Positions 11,050-21,860 of a DNA stretch of 64,000 nucleotides are shown piece by piece. Origin of the DNA: Undaria pinnatifida (lineage: Eukaryota; Sar; Phaeophyceae; Laminariales; Alariaceae); assembly GCA_012845835.1 (NCBI GenBank), contig JABAKD010000007.1:9096723-9160722 (forward strand). The letters are read 5' to 3'. Below the pieces are notes generated by a model. It saw only the letters and a program-made list of their open reading frames with translations, made no database searches and was not told the DNA's origin. Each line of letters begins with the position of its first letter. Within the stretch, counting starts at the first letter, position 1. Position numbers and translations under genes: made by a program.

Positions 11050-11510
11050 CGACGACGCCATTTGTTAGGGCATTAGAGGGGCATTAGTCCGTTTGACCAA
11101 ACCTACTCGCAAAAAGGTCAACATAACCGTTTGACCACCTGCTTGCAAAAAGGTTAACCAATAGCTTTACCCAAAAAAGAAGACTAGTAAAACACTCTTC
11201 CCCCCCTTGAAACGGCGGGATACCAGGTCGGCCGGAGTCAGTACACGGGTGGACCCGTCAATATCCAAGCGGTTTCATTTCCTGAGGATACCGGCCGGCG
11301 GGAAGAGTTATTTCTCAAGTTCGACATGGGGAAAGTCTGAAAAAAATGTTTATTATTTACCGTGGATGGTGGGATTCGAACCCACGACCGAAAAAAAAAC
11401 ATGATCCCGCCGACGACGCCATTTATTAAGGTGTTAGTGGGGTATTAGTCCGTTTGACCACTTGCAAAAGGTTAACCAATAGCTTTTACCCAAACTAAGC
11501 CTTGTGACAT
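11050..11510 (-). mobile_element. Direct-repeat element carrying a tRNA 3' half (copy 1)
   Basis: Two roughly 90-bp direct repeats (near 11060-11185 and 11411-11510; shared GCCGACGACGCCATTT, GGTTAACCAATAGCTTT) bracket a body with the same segments as the inverted copy at 24545-24935. Between them, 11363-11390 reads on the minus strand as a T-arm plus acceptor end (GTGGGTTCGAATCCCACCAT). It is not a complete tRNA. A TRIM-like element or tandem repeat are alternatives; the polarity does not fit an ordinary primer-binding site next to an LTR. Confidence 0.6.
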
Positions 11511-11511
11511 G

Positions 11512-11694
11512 TTTCCTCTAGAGCCCCAAAATCTCCCCCTATATGCTCCCTATACTAAGTTCAGGTGAATTCGTTCCCATAAAGGGGTTCCAGTTGCAAA
11601 GACGTTACCCCCTTTAGAGCCCCCAAATCCCTCCCTATACTAAGTTCAAGTAAAGGTGTCCCCAAAAATGGGTTTCCAGTTGTAAAGGCGTTAA
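11512..11694 (-). mobile_element. Two MITE-1 copies head to tail
   Basis: The first lacks a clean left end (CTAGAGCCCCAAAATC...). The second runs TTACCCCCTTTAGAGCCCCC to GTAAAGGCGTTAA. They share the junction near 11605, an arrangement repeated at 29925-30091, 56790-57290 and 59800-60190. Confidence 0.8.
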
Positions 11695-12109
11695 GCTCCA
11701 GCGGGGTTGAGGTCTTCCAAAGTCGCCCTCCACACTACCAGGTACGAGAATAAAAATACATGATGTCTTCCAAAACCGTCCTGTCAACCCTCCGGCACCA
11801 TGATGTCACCCAGAGGAGTCGCAGACGAATCTGATACATATTTATATATACATATTTTTTTTGTTTTTTTTCCCCGCTCCCTCTTAATCAAACGCCCCAC
11901 CTAACATCGAAATCACCTCATTATCTTTCTAGAGCCATACATGCCGCTGCTCCAATTCACCCCCCCCCCCCCCCAACGCCCCCTCCTTCCTCACCACCCG
12001 CACCATCGCCTAGACCTAGCACAACGCGTAGAGCAAACCCCTACATCTACGTGACCTAAAGCTGTTAAAAAGCCTTTGCCCCAACCCCCCCCACCCCACT
12101 TGAAAAACT
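11695..12109. other. No gene recognised
   Basis: Short direct phrases (GATGTCTTCCAAAACCGTCC), T-rich runs and a C run at 11960-11973. A TACCAGGTA motif is at 11736. Confidence 0.5.
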
Positions 12110-12365
12110 GATCCATTTCCTTCCACAGCTGTAGGATTTTGCCCCCCTCAAAAACGGGTGTCATAGCTTCCGCGCACAGACTGATTAACATCACCCTGTT
12201 GACCCTCGTACAAGCTGCACTGTAGTTCCAAGGGGTATATATCCTTAATGAGGACACACAACCCAAAATACGAGCGATCGGAGTATCACACACAGCTTGC
12301 AAAGATGAGTTTCGACGAAATCTTCGATCTCACAGCTGGCGTGTATTTCTATTTTAATAATATAT
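12110..12365 (+). mobile_element. Rep-C, full-length copy
   Basis: Carries both halves: CCACAGCTGTAGGATTTTGC, TTCCGCGCACAGACTGATTA, CACCCTGTTGACCCTCGTAC, TAATGAGGACACACAACCC, GATGAGTTTCGACGAAATC and an AT-rich 3' end. No coding frame is shared between copies. The family looks like a SINE-sized retroposon, but I see no A/B boxes. Confidence 0.85.
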
Positions 12366-12700
12366 AATTTGATCAAAAAAACATTTTTGGTAGATCTTGT
12401 GTCTTTCATTTTCTCTAATACTATGGAAAACGAAAAATACACTCAAGCTGTGAGATCGACCAAAAACGTTTTTTGATCAAAACTCAGCTTTGCATGCTGC
12501 GTGTGATACTTCGATCGCGCGTGTTACGGGGTGTGTATACCCTCGTGAAGGATACAGATCGGTGACTCCCCTACCAATGCCAGGTTCAACAGGAATAAGA
12601 CGTGCAGTCGTGTCCTGCGCACGGGAAACTGTGTAACCCGCATTGAGGGGGACGAAATCACACATCTTTAGAATGCAATATGCATGAAACAATGAGTAGT
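12366..12700 (-). mobile_element. Rep-C divergent copy, tail-to-tail with the previous one
   Basis: Reads inverted: CTGTGAGATCGACCAAAAAC, CTTCGATCGCGCGTGTTACG, GTGACTCCCCTACC. The two copies face each other through a spacer, with a local inverted repeat (GATCAAAAAAACATTTTTGG against CCAAAAACGTTTTTTGATC). Confidence 0.8.
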
Positions 12701-12934
12701 GTTAAGAGTGTGAGTTGGTTTTCGCAGTGGGCTAATACATACTGGGATTGTGGTATCGCTGATGAGGTCATGTATGAGGTCGTGTACAACACGATAACCT
12801 CAGTTACAATGTAGATGGGTGGAAATAGCATTTTAAAGTGGATAACACACAAAGTTATGACATCACCCAGTGAGTCGCAGACGCATCGATGATGAATGCC
12901 GGGATATGGTGTCCTTCATGAGGTTATGCATGAT

Positions 12935-13060
12935 GGAGGTCATATACACCCTTGCAGCACGCGCGATCGCAACACCACAGCACAGTATTACACGCAACTT
13001 GCAACACGAATTTCGACCAAGTTTTCGCGATCTCACCGTCGAGCTGTCCTCCAAATAAAA
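12935..13060 (+). repeat. Rep-C degenerate fragment
   Basis: GCGCGATCGCAACACCACAG, then CGCAACTTGCAACACGAATT, then GCGATCTCACCGTCGAGC. The order matches Rep-C with heavy divergence. Confidence 0.6.
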
Positions 13061-13212
13061 ACGAAAATAACCCGAAATTTTAGGAGTTTAGGAGTAACGG
13101 TTATCGAAATCATTTGTTCGGTTTGATATATTTCGATTATCGGTACCTCGTATAATTTGCTCAATTTCCATCACCAGTCAGATTTGCTCAATTTCCATCG
13201 CCAAATTCGTAC

Positions 13213-13418
13213 GATACGACACGGGGACGGCCGGTAGGGACAGCTCGCGCTATCGCTATCAAGGGAACCGAAGGACACGCCAGAAAACCAGCTGGATTGC
13301 GAATGCAATTGAGGTAAATTGGCACAAGACGTGTACGATGAAAATACGTGCGAGTGCTTAAACCTTTATTTTTGCCAATCCGCCGCGGGGTTAAAAAAAA
13401 AAGAAAAAGATACGACAC
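13213..13418 (+). mobile_element. SINE-D copy with 10-bp target duplication
   Basis: GATACGACAC occurs at 13213-13222 and again at 13409-13418, directly after the A-rich tail. The body reads GGGACAGCTCGCGCTATCGC, GGACACGCCAG, GATTGCGAATGCA, ACGTGTACGATGAAAATACG, then the tail. Terminal duplication plus A tail indicate target-primed reverse transcription (inference from known retroposon biology). Confidence 0.85.
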
Positions 13419-13419
13419 A

Positions 13420-14130
13420 CACGCACACACAGCATGATTCCGCTCGCGCTACTGCTGTGGTGCGGCATCCTCGCACCAAACGGGGCAACAAGAACGACAA
13501 GATCACTCAAGAGAAATACAGCGGTACAACAGGTACTGTGGAACATACACCGACTACGCACAGCAGTACCGTTATAATAACGATAGTACACACTACGTAG
13601 TCAGGATGGGGGCAGGGGTGGGGGGTTGCGCACGCTATTGGACCCCGGCTCTGACATGCGAGAAGGGAGGGAGCGAGGGAAAAACTGCGCAGAGAACATT
13701 TAACACGAACATGTATGGGAGGAAAGAAAAATAAAGAGTTTCGCAAAGATATGCTAACAGATGGATGGAATGGGAAGAAAGACGGAACGGAAAAACGTGG
13801 TTCCATTGAATGGACGCGACGCTAATAGCAGTACCAGTCTATTTTCCATGCCGTTGGGCAAATTACCTGCATGTGCCGTGACTATAGCATGAAAAAAAGT
13901 CGACACTGGGTATGCGATACATTGCTACTACTGAGTGTGCTTGACGTCGACGCATGGGGGTGGGGAGCGGTTGGGGAAACAACGAAGAAACGGCTAGAAA
14001 TGATGTGTGAAGAACACGCACATGCGTGCGTCAGCGAGCATCACAGCAGGCGCTATTGCCAAATATGTAGGTGGCCCGTCAATAATGGGCGCGTCAAGGC
14101 CTTTTTTTGGCTTCTTTTGTAGTACAGTGG
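13420..14130. other. No gene recognised
   Basis: Contains ACACACGCACACACA near 13415 and a G-rich patch near 13610. No feature is supported. Confidence 0.5.
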
Positions 14131-14325
14131 GCCGTCAGTCAAGGCGGTCGAACCGTGGCCTTCCTCTGCTAGAGTTAGTGAAGGGGGTGGTCAGTCAAGC
14201 GGTCAAACTGTCGCCTTGCTGTACTATTTTCAGCGGGCGGTCAGTCAAGGCGGTCAAACCGTGGCCTTACCCTGCTAGAAAATGTGAAGGGCGGGCAGGC
14301 AAGGGGACAACCCGTCGCCTTTCCG
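14131..14325. repeat. About 52-bp tandem repeat, four units
   Basis: GTCAGTCAAGGCGGTCAAAC-type phrases begin at about 14131, 14187, 14237 and 14290, each followed by CGTGGCCTT or TCGCCTTGC. It shares the CAGTCAAGG vocabulary of MITE-2 but lacks its ends. Confidence 0.8.
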
Positions 14326-14394
14326 TACGACGGTATGAGCATCGCCTACAAAAAAGGTACTCGAGATACCAAGGAATACGTCAGCACCTCTCTC

Positions 14395-14548
14395 TGTCTC
14401 GCAGTCTGCGACCACAGACTTTGCATCTCTAGGTATTTAGCTACTCTCTAGGATGAAGAATCAGCACGGACACTGGGTGTACCGATGTCATTGGGTAAAA
14501 ATAAAACAACGGTTTAATGTGGAAACAACACACACCGCGCAGAACAAA
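14395..14548 (+). repeat. Rep-E copy
   Basis: TCTGCGACCACAGACTTTGC, AAGAATCAGCACGGACACTG, ACCGATGTCATTGGGTA, AACGGTTTAATGTGGAAACA. Same order as copies at 33925-34030 (inverted), 42570-42700 and 51290-51450. Confidence 0.8.
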
Positions 14549-14807
14549 AAAAAGGGATTCAGTCAACTTCAAGTACGTACGCGCGGAGAACAAAGGAACT
14601 TAAACAGACAGGCAAGAGGTTTCGGCTGTGAAGCGTAGTAATGAATCGCAGCCGCTGTTTCTTTTCTTTTTTTTAATCCGATTCAGTCGTACCTCCCAAT
14701 CATCGTAAGAATCGGGTGCGACTGATGTCCCGCGGTACATTCCACACCCTGGGCAATCCTATTATTCTATTACCAGGTATGGGACAAGAAGAGTGTCTAA
14801 ATATCGA

Positions 14808-14944
<137 letters not shown>

Positions 14945-14949
14945 TATAT

Positions 14950-15135
14950 TTTTTCTCACACTTTTACTCTCCAGCTTCTGGACAAGCCGTGGTCACAGGT
15001 GTCGTCGCTTCTCCTCCCCCGCTTCTTGCCTTCGATTTTTATCGCGCATAGGGTTCAGCAATCCCACTGCTCGTCGAGTTTTCATCGAGTGTTGCTGAAA
15101 CTCACGCTCTCGCGCTTTCCGCTAGTCAATTTTTG
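14950..15135 (-). mobile_element. SINE-A copy, truncated before the tRNA-like head
   Basis: TCTGGACAAGCCGTGGTCAC, GCGCATAGGGTTCAGCAATC, CATCGAGTGTTGCTG, CACGCTCTCGCGC. The tRNA-related 5' head seen at 44588 is missing. Confidence 0.85.
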
Positions 15136-15159
15136 GACAAAACCGATTATGGAGGCTGT

Positions 15160-15370
15160 CAAGTACAGCAGGGGGTCCTATATAAGGCGGTCTGAATAAG
15201 GCGGTCGTTGGAGATAAGGCGGTCGAAAACTGCTTGACACGACAGAAGATGCTAATAGGGCGGCTACCGCCCTATATAGCAACGGACCCTATACAAGGCG
15301 GTAGCCGCCTATTCAGGGCGCCTACCGCCCTATTCAGGGCGGCTGCCGCCCTATCCACGGCCCACTTTCG
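15160..15370. repeat. Rep-G palindromic cluster
   Basis: AGGGGGTCCTATATAAGGCG is followed by many alternating AAGGCGGT, ACCGCCCTA and GGCGGCTACCGCCC units. The strand can fold on itself many times. A TACAGCAGG variant marks the left edge. Confidence 0.8.
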
Positions 15371-15455
15371 CCTTCACATCAGTACAAAACCTCGCTCTGG
15401 TGCTGCTTTTGAGCGAGGTACAGGCAGCCGTATCACATCCCTACTGTTGTTGTTG

Positions 15456-16030
15456 ATGCTGCGAGAACACACACCCCTAGCACACAACGGACAGAGGGGA
15501 CACGCACGATGCCCTGTGCAGCAGGCGAACTGTGTCTGGTTCCAGCCCGCACCCCCGAGCGCCGTGCACGGCCACGAATGTCGTGGAACATACGGTGGTC
15601 GCCTGCACGAACTCTGTGGTGAAGCCGATCCGGACTGCGATAACCCATGCAGCGCGTCTGCCATGGTTGCCTTGCCACCAAGCGATCTTCGAGGGGCAAG
15701 GGCAGGGCGGTCAAGCCCCAGGCGGGAAAGTGCAAGGCGTCAGACACGGGCGGTGTTGATGATACGACGGGGCACGGGGGCGGTGCCCCCCCGGCCTACG
15801 TGGAACTTTCGTCGCACTTCGTTTCTGTGGAGAGCGCAGCGGAGGCGTGCGGCAATGGCGATGCCTCCTTCTATCTGCAGAAGGCCAGGATGTCGTTCAT
15901 CAAAGCCCATGCCTCTAAGCCAGTGCAGCAGGCAGACATGAGGCAATTTTGTGAGCCTCAACAAGGCCAAGGGGGGTGGGCCAGCGGAGGACTGCAGTGC
16001 AGTACAGTACAGAGTAGTACAGTGCCGTAG
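15456..16030 (+). pseudogene. Frameshifted cysteine-rich coding relic
   Basis: Coding-like sequence switches frame near 15645. One frame reads GHECRGTYGGRLHELCGEAD and ends in DCDNP; the next begins MQRVCHGCLATK about one base out of register and stays open to a stop at 16028-16030. Together the Cys/His spacing (ECRG, LHELCG, DCDN, CHGC) suggests a metal-binding finger. The C-terminal part has LQKARMSFIKAHASKP followed by QADMRQF, loosely like a PCNA-binding QxxMxxF motif. Such a cysteine-rich tail would suit a transposase remnant, but I cannot name a family. It lies next to palindromic Rep-G sequence. An intron at the frame switch is an alternative, but no clear GT/AG pair is visible. Confidence 0.4.
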
Positions 16031-16374
16031 AATAGATTGGTTGTGAATGTGTAGCAAAGCAAAGAGTCCTCTCCGTACAACAGTACGGCAGTCTGTATCT
16101 TCTCTGGGTGGAGTGCGTCTTTTCGGCGGGCTCTGTCGCCCGCAGCTCAACTAATATTATACTTCTCAACATGCAAAGTGTGTGTGCACCCGTCTGCTCT
16201 GCTGTGCTTTGGTGTGTATTTGACGCCACACATATTGACCGGGTTCGGCACTGGTGCTGCTGCAACGCTGCACCTTCCTCCTCCGAGCACACGTATGATA
16301 TCCCTCTTCGTGACGCCCTCTGGGTCATCTTCTGGGTCAGAGGCACTCTGTGCTGTACCTCAAAAGGCTGTATG

Positions 16375-16495
16375 GACTCAATAGGGCGGTTAGCGCCTTA
16401 TTGGGATATCACCAAAAGCCCTATAGGGCGGTCTTTCGAGATAGGGCGGTCAAATCTCGGTGCACTATACCGCCTTATATAGGACCCCTCGCTGT
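16375..16495. repeat. Rep-G fragment
   Basis: ATAGGGCGGTTAGCGCCTTA, AGGGCGGTCTTTCGAGATAG and ATACCGCCTTATATAGGACC, mixed in both orientations. Confidence 0.75.
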
Positions 16496-16639
16496 AATTG
16501 GAACTGCTGTTCGTGCAGAAAAAATACTCGGAGTATTATTTAGAACGCTGTAAATTCAACACAATTGTCCGGACAATCTATTCGGAGACTGACTGTTGTA
16601 TCAATGGATGGGTGATCGGTGTGTAGTATTTGCATCCAA

Positions 16640-16800
16640 CTGATATTTCCACCCATCTACATCCAGCACAACAAGTGTCTAATATGCTGATGCCGCCAAG
16701 AGAAACGACCTTCGCGGTCACAACTACGAGACAGACACACGCATTGCACATGCAGCGAGGTGATTAGGCCATGCTACGCCCACCGCAACGAGCACGCGGG
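16640..16800 (-). repeat. Rep-E fragment
   Basis: TATTTCCACCCATCTACATC, CAGCACAACAAGTGTC and GGTCACAACTACGAGACAG match 48750-48910 and, inverted, 62220-62380. Confidence 0.7.
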
Positions 16801-17410
16801 AAAAAAACTAAAAATATTCAAGCCAGCACACAAGAGTTTGCAGTAAAAAAAGCAGAACAAGAAAGGAAACATGAAGTCAAGAAAAATATGTACCAAGCGA
16901 TGTGCGAATTGGACTTGTCCAAACGATTCATGTATCACCCATTTCCAACTCGTAAAAAAAAAAAAAAAAAACTATTGCAGTCTAACTCCAAGTGTTTCTT
17001 CCCCATGCCGAGAGTGTTTGCGCTAGACGGGTAAAAAGGCTGCCATATAATTGGAATTGTCCGGGCGACCATTGCGGACAAATGTCTGCCGTAAATAACA
17101 GAAATTGCCCGGACGATTGATTATAACGATAAAAGTCGTAGCGCTGCAATACACCAAAACGTAGCAATTGAATTTCGGAGCAACGCGTAACAAAGAAAAA
17201 AATAGACCAACAAGTGATATACAGGGAAGGACTGCTGTAAAAAAAAAAAAAATCGCGTAGTTTCGCTCCAACTGACACGACAGCCCTTCCGGGGCTGATT
17301 GCGGTTCAAAGTGAGCTCACCTACCAACGTTGGCCGCCCGGATCTTCGGGGCGGTGGGCTGTTCGCGTTTTGCGAGCAGAAAACACTTTCCTGGTCGGAT
17401 AGAGGTACGG
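16801..17410. other. No gene recognised
   Basis: A-rich runs at 16957-16972 and 17240-17252. The phrase TTGTCCGGACAA and variants recur (about 16563, 17055, 17108). No supported gene. Confidence 0.5.
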
Positions 17411-17481
17411 GCGTAGACCCAACCCAACCCACCCCCTAACCCTAGCCCAAACCCTAACCCCAACCCTAAACCCTGATCCCA
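17411..17481. repeat. Degenerate telomere-like CCCTAA tract
   Basis: CCCAACCCAACCCACC is followed by CCCTAACCCTAGCCC and CCCTAACCCC. It is interstitial and degenerate. Similar tracts occur at 26885-26948 and near 50505 and 58262. Confidence 0.8.
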
Positions 17482-17629
17482 ACCCGGACCTAAAACGGGC
17501 CAGAAAATGGGCAAGGAACGCGGCTGCGCCGCTTTCGGAAATTAATTTATTATTCGGATCTGCGGACCCCCATCTAGCCCTCGGCCAATGAGAGAGCGCA
17601 AAAGCTATCCTCCGAGATCCGGGCGGTTG

Positions 17630-17962
17630 AAAGTCACCACATTGTTAGATCTGCTGTTGAAAGTTTAAATCGGAGCGCATTCTTGATCTCCCCACAGCGG
17701 CTGGCGTATTGCAAGTGATCTGTCGATGGCGAAGGTGAAAATAATAGTAGTCTAATCGGCTTCGCCGAATTCAATTAAAAAATCCAATACAGCAGTTTCC
17801 GGTTTCCAATCGTGCCATCGCTCCGATTGGCCGTCCCGGGGTGGTCGGCCTTGAAAGTTTCAATCGGGGCAGAATTCTCGATCTCCCCACAGCAGCAGCA
17901 GCTGACGACGTTTTTTACGTTATCTGTCGATGGCAGAGGCTACTGAGCGGTGGCAAGTGACG
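17630..17962. repeat. Two diverged direct repeats about 205 bp apart
   Basis: TTGAAAGTTT..ATCGG, TTCTTGATCTCCCCACAGC and ATCTGTCGATGGC occur at about 17655-17730 and again at 17850-17932. The second copy has extra CAGCAG triplets (CACAGCAGCAGCAGCTGACG against CACAGCGGCTGGCG). Confidence 0.8.
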
Positions 17963-18216
17963 ACTACATTCGAGACAGAACAAAAAAATAAAATAAAAAA
18001 TGTTCCGGACAATATAAACTTCTGCCTCCAAGCTGGAACGGCTACAAGTACACACGTTACCGTACAAAAGCACGCAAGACAGCGTCGTATAGATGTGAGG
18101 CTGAATTAACGGACTTTAGATCATCCTGCTTCCAGGAAATGTCTTCTGGTCCCGTACCGTACTAGAGATAGGCGAAAATTCGCAGGGTGGTGGTCGGGGG
18201 GGAGGCAACGCTATAA

Positions 18217-18612
18217 CCCCGACCGTAACCGCAACCGCAACCACAACCACAACCGAAACCGCAACCGCAACCGCAACCGCAACCGCAACCGCAACCGCAA
18301 CCGCAACCGTAACCCTTGCGTTATGGGGTGACCCGTGCTTGGATGATTAACCCCGACAAGAACCGTAACCGTAACCGCAACCGTAACCGTAACCGCAACC
18401 GTAACCGCAACCGTAACGCTAACCCTTGCGGTATAGGGTGACCCGTGCTTGCATGATTAACCCCGAAAAGAACCGTAACCGCAACCGTAACCGCGACCAT
18501 AACCGTAACCCTTGCGTTGTGGGGTGACCCGCTTAACCCCGACCAGTGACCACCACCGTAACCGTAACCGTAACCGTAACCCTACCGTTAAGGGGTGACC
18601 CGGGTTGGATGT
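18217..18612. repeat. Minisatellite built of CCGYAA hexamers
   Basis: Runs of CCGTAA/CCGCAA hexamers alternate with a spacer beginning TAACCCTTGCGTTATGGGGT. Four spacer copies are seen near 18310, 18420, 18502 and 18573, with the hexamer tract shrinking from left to right. The hexamer is one base away from CCCTAA, so it may be a mutated telomere-type array. Confidence 0.9.
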
Positions 18613-19885
18613 TTTGGCTAGTGAAGTGCGGCCGTCCTGTATACTGCTGTGTCTTGGCCGCCGAGAAAGCTTTGCTCTGGAAGGACGGACGCACCACCCA
18701 TAACATAAATTTTCCCCGTAAAAACACACACACGAAAAAACATGGACAGCAGACACCTAACTCGCCTTATCGGTGAGATAGGAAAAACTGACTGCACAAC
18801 ACCATGTGTCCGATTGGCTTGAGGCCTGCCTCTCGGCCCGCTCAATAGACCTTGAACTAAACGCACACGAAACACGCGGCGGAGCGGCGTGACCGCCCCT
18901 GCCGACCGCGAGCCTAGGGGTAGGGTCACCGTTGGGGTCGAGTTGGATCTGGGCCGGCGGCGTGAGAGGTAGAGATTGACTAAGCCGGCGTGCGGGCCAT
19001 TTTTTTCACGCCGATAGTGCACATAAGGATTGCCGTTAGCGTGTGCTGCTGTAACAATACTTCGAAGCAGCATACCATGGTATACACATTACGAGATTCC
19101 GCTTCGGCGTGTGGTTGTCTACATATCTCGGGGGGAGGGGAGGGTCACAAGTTGGAAAGGGGGAAGCAAATCCTAGAAAGTAAAAAACAAAACGGATATT
19201 TAGTCCCCTCGCGAGCAAAACGCCGACCAGCCAAAAGCGAGTTACTGCTGCAGTTAGGTCTGTCTACACGCAACTATGGTTATTCCAAGTGTGATTTTTG
19301 AAAAATGAAAATCCACTCGAGCCGTGAAATCGAAGATTTCTATATAGACACAATTACGGAGATCCATTGTTAACAGGATGAAATCACACACACAAAAAAA
19401 ACAACAACAACGAAAGCATCGCCACCTTTTCGGGTGAGCTCTCCTAAGCTGTACTGTATGACAGCTGCATGTAGGCACCCAAAAAGCGCGCTACGTATAA
19501 GGTCTAAATCTGAACGCAGGCGCGTGAAAACGTTTGGATAGCGATGTCGCAAAACCTACGCAAACCTCACCGAAATACCAGTAGATACGAAAGGAACAAG
19601 CCTTTCAAATTCTCGGCAAACTTTTTGCCCCTCCTTCGCGATTTTTCGACTAATACGCAGGATCACTTGGGGCGCTCGCGACCGTCGGCCATGGTGGGGG
19701 GAACCAGCAGAATCTGTTCGCGCGGTTGGTTCCCTTGCCCTTGCCTTTCCCCGTTTCCTTACTCCTGCTGGTCTTCGCCGATTCCTTGCTGCTGCTGCTC
19801 TCCCGCCAGAGTGCTGCCGTGTCTTTCACGTCGAGTTGATTTTTCAACCAATCTACCTCCCGCTTAACCAGTGCACGCGCCGATG
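18613..19885. other. No gene recognised
   Basis: Holds GTGAAATCGAAGATTTC near 19325 (a Rep-C scrap) and otherwise unique sequence with several short open frames lacking any domain. Confidence 0.5.
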
Positions 19886-20000
19886 CCTCACAGAGCAGAG
19901 ACGAGACCTCTCTGTGGCAAGTTACAACGACACACGCAATACAAAACTACAGCAAGGAGATTTGGCCGTTCAACGCCAATCGCTATGCAGAACGCCCGTA
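19886..20000. repeat. Rep-E fragment
   Basis: GCCTCACAGAGCAGAGACGA and GCAAGGAGATTTGGCCGTTC match 48800-48880 in the same order. Confidence 0.65.
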
Positions 20001-20110
20001 AAAAAAAAAAAACACAAGAAACGGCAGCTAGCGGCAGTGCTGAACTCAGCAGGGCCACGTTGACTTCCTCAAAACGCAGATATATGCAGCTATCATTTAG
20101 CGACGAACGC

Positions 20111-20327
20111 GATGTACTGCTTTTTTTTTTTTTCTTTTTTTCATCCTCCGGCGGATGGGGAAAAATAAAGCTTTAGCTCACCACACTTGCACGTATTTTC
20201 ATACGCGTCGTGTGTCGATTTAACTCAGTTGCTTTCGCAGCCCAACGCTATTAATAGCTGGCGCACCCTTCTGGTCCCATCGTAGGTATAGCGTACTCGT
20301 AAGCTGTCGCTATCAGTGGATGTACTG
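20111..20327 (-). mobile_element. SINE-D copy with 9-bp target duplication
   Basis: GATGTACTG at 20111-20119 precedes the T-rich tail (minus-strand A tail) and recurs at 20319-20327 after CTATCAGTG. The body matches 41069-41251, 55655-55855 and 58735-58925. This copy alone has ATTAAT inserted at a CTAG site (20248-20256). Confidence 0.9.
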
Positions 20328-20339
20328 ATTCCGCCGTAG

Positions 20340-20990
20340 CGCAATGCTGACCCCTTCACCCATCACTCGTGCAGCTACCAAAAGGTCTGTATGCAGACAC
20401 GACCAAACGCGCGTTGGAGTCGCAGTGCAACGGTCATTTCCCAAAAACACTTGGTGCCATGTCTGCAAGGTATGCACGTATGTATGCACCGGAATCGTAT
20501 CAATAGTACTCCAGCGATGCAATGCCCAATGCCAATCGACTTGGGAGCAGTCACGATCTACTACCTGGTGGTTGATTGTATGTGCGTGCGTCGTATCACA
20601 TGGTATGTGCGTCGTATCACATGGGTATGTCAAGTGCATCGAATTGGAGTGGTAGCAAACTTTTGACGCCTCTTGCACAAGAGTACTCCAGCGATGCATG
20701 GACGACTCGTAATCGTCGTCACAATCTAATACCTGGTACCTGGTAGCTAAATTATTTGTTGTATGTGTGCTATATCATATGCTTCTGTCAACGTATCGTA
20801 TTGGAGTGGTTGCCAAACTCTTGACACCCTCTCGCATAATAGTACTCCAGCGATACAGACCGAAGCATAGCCACAAGCTACGCTGTAGCTATTGATGGTT
20901 GTATCACAAGTGCGTCATATCATATAGTCACACGTGCCTGATAGTCACACGTGCCTGATACGGGCGTGAAACCCTTGCTGACGGCCCAGT
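20340..20990. repeat. 150-190 bp tandem repeat
   Basis: AGTACTCCAGCGATGCA-type phrases occur at 20505, 20692 and 20841, each with a following GTATCACAT/CATATCATATG region and a TTGGAGTGGT-CAAACTTTTGAC tail. A local duplication of GTGCGTCGTATCACATGG lies near 20587. Confidence 0.8.
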
Positions 20991-21734
20991 GGTACTGGAG
21001 GGCCTTCGTAGGGGTGTTACCCGACCAGTCCCCGTCTTAAACATGCCAGCGAATCTTATAGGAGGAGTGGACGGCAAACTTTGGCACCTCTTTCAACCTA
21101 ACCACGCCACGTATATCTCCGTCTCATAATCGTGTGCGGCATCACCGAAGACCTTGCGCCTCTCCAAATAGTAACAACTCCTTTGGACTTTCACCGGGAA
21201 AAATCATCGAAACAAATTGACGAATACAAGAGCTGTGAGTCGGCAGTACTTCGCGACTACCAACTAGTCGGTAGGTGTCATCAGTTAACTAAGTAAACTT
21301 AGCCGGCAAGGTGGCTGGCGAAACCAGCTGATGGCCAGCCAACTCAAGCGAGCCAAACAAACTCTCCCTCGGCCGAGGGGACCCCCGTCCAAAAAAGGGA
21401 CAACGCCTCCCGCACTAAAAGTTCCTTCCTACAAGTGTGGAAACCCATCAAGTCGGATAGTCGCCACCTCGGGAAAACGACTATTAGTCCAATTACTGAC
21501 TAGTTGTATCAGCTTAAGTCGTGCCGACTCACAGCGCTGCGAGTAACGATTACACGATTACAACACTGGCCACACCAGTCAAGCGGAGCTGCTGCGGCAG
21601 GGTACCCTCATAGGTGGCAGCTCTCAGTCCTCGAACTACCAATAGCCTTGTAACCCCAACCTTCGCCATCCCTAACTCCAACTCAAAGCCGACACACAAG
21701 GCCTGAAACCCGGGGATGACTCCTAAATGCCCCC
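20991..21734. other. No gene recognised
   Basis: Unique-looking sequence. Inverted ACTAGTTG/CGACTA phrases occur near 21250-21500 but form no defined element. Confidence 0.45.
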
Positions 21735-21860
21735 GTAGTCAATATTTAAATCACGACTACATGGTCGTAATTTCAATAGCATCTATAATATAGTCGTGAT
21801 TTATAAAACGACTATAATATAGTCGTGATTTAAATAACGACTATATAGTCGCGACTATCA
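21735..21860. repeat. AT-rich palindromic tandem repeat
   Basis: ATAGTCGTGATTTA and its reverse complement alternate (ACGACTATAATATAGTCGTG), giving self-complementary units at about 21737-21768, 21785-21830 and 21835-21858. Likely to extrude a cruciform or be prone to instability. Confidence 0.8.

Noticed and set aside
11050-11510. Ordinary LTR retrotransposon or solo LTR pair
   Set aside because: The putative primer-binding complement is not adjacent to the left repeat in the required polarity, and there is no polypurine tract or coding sequence.
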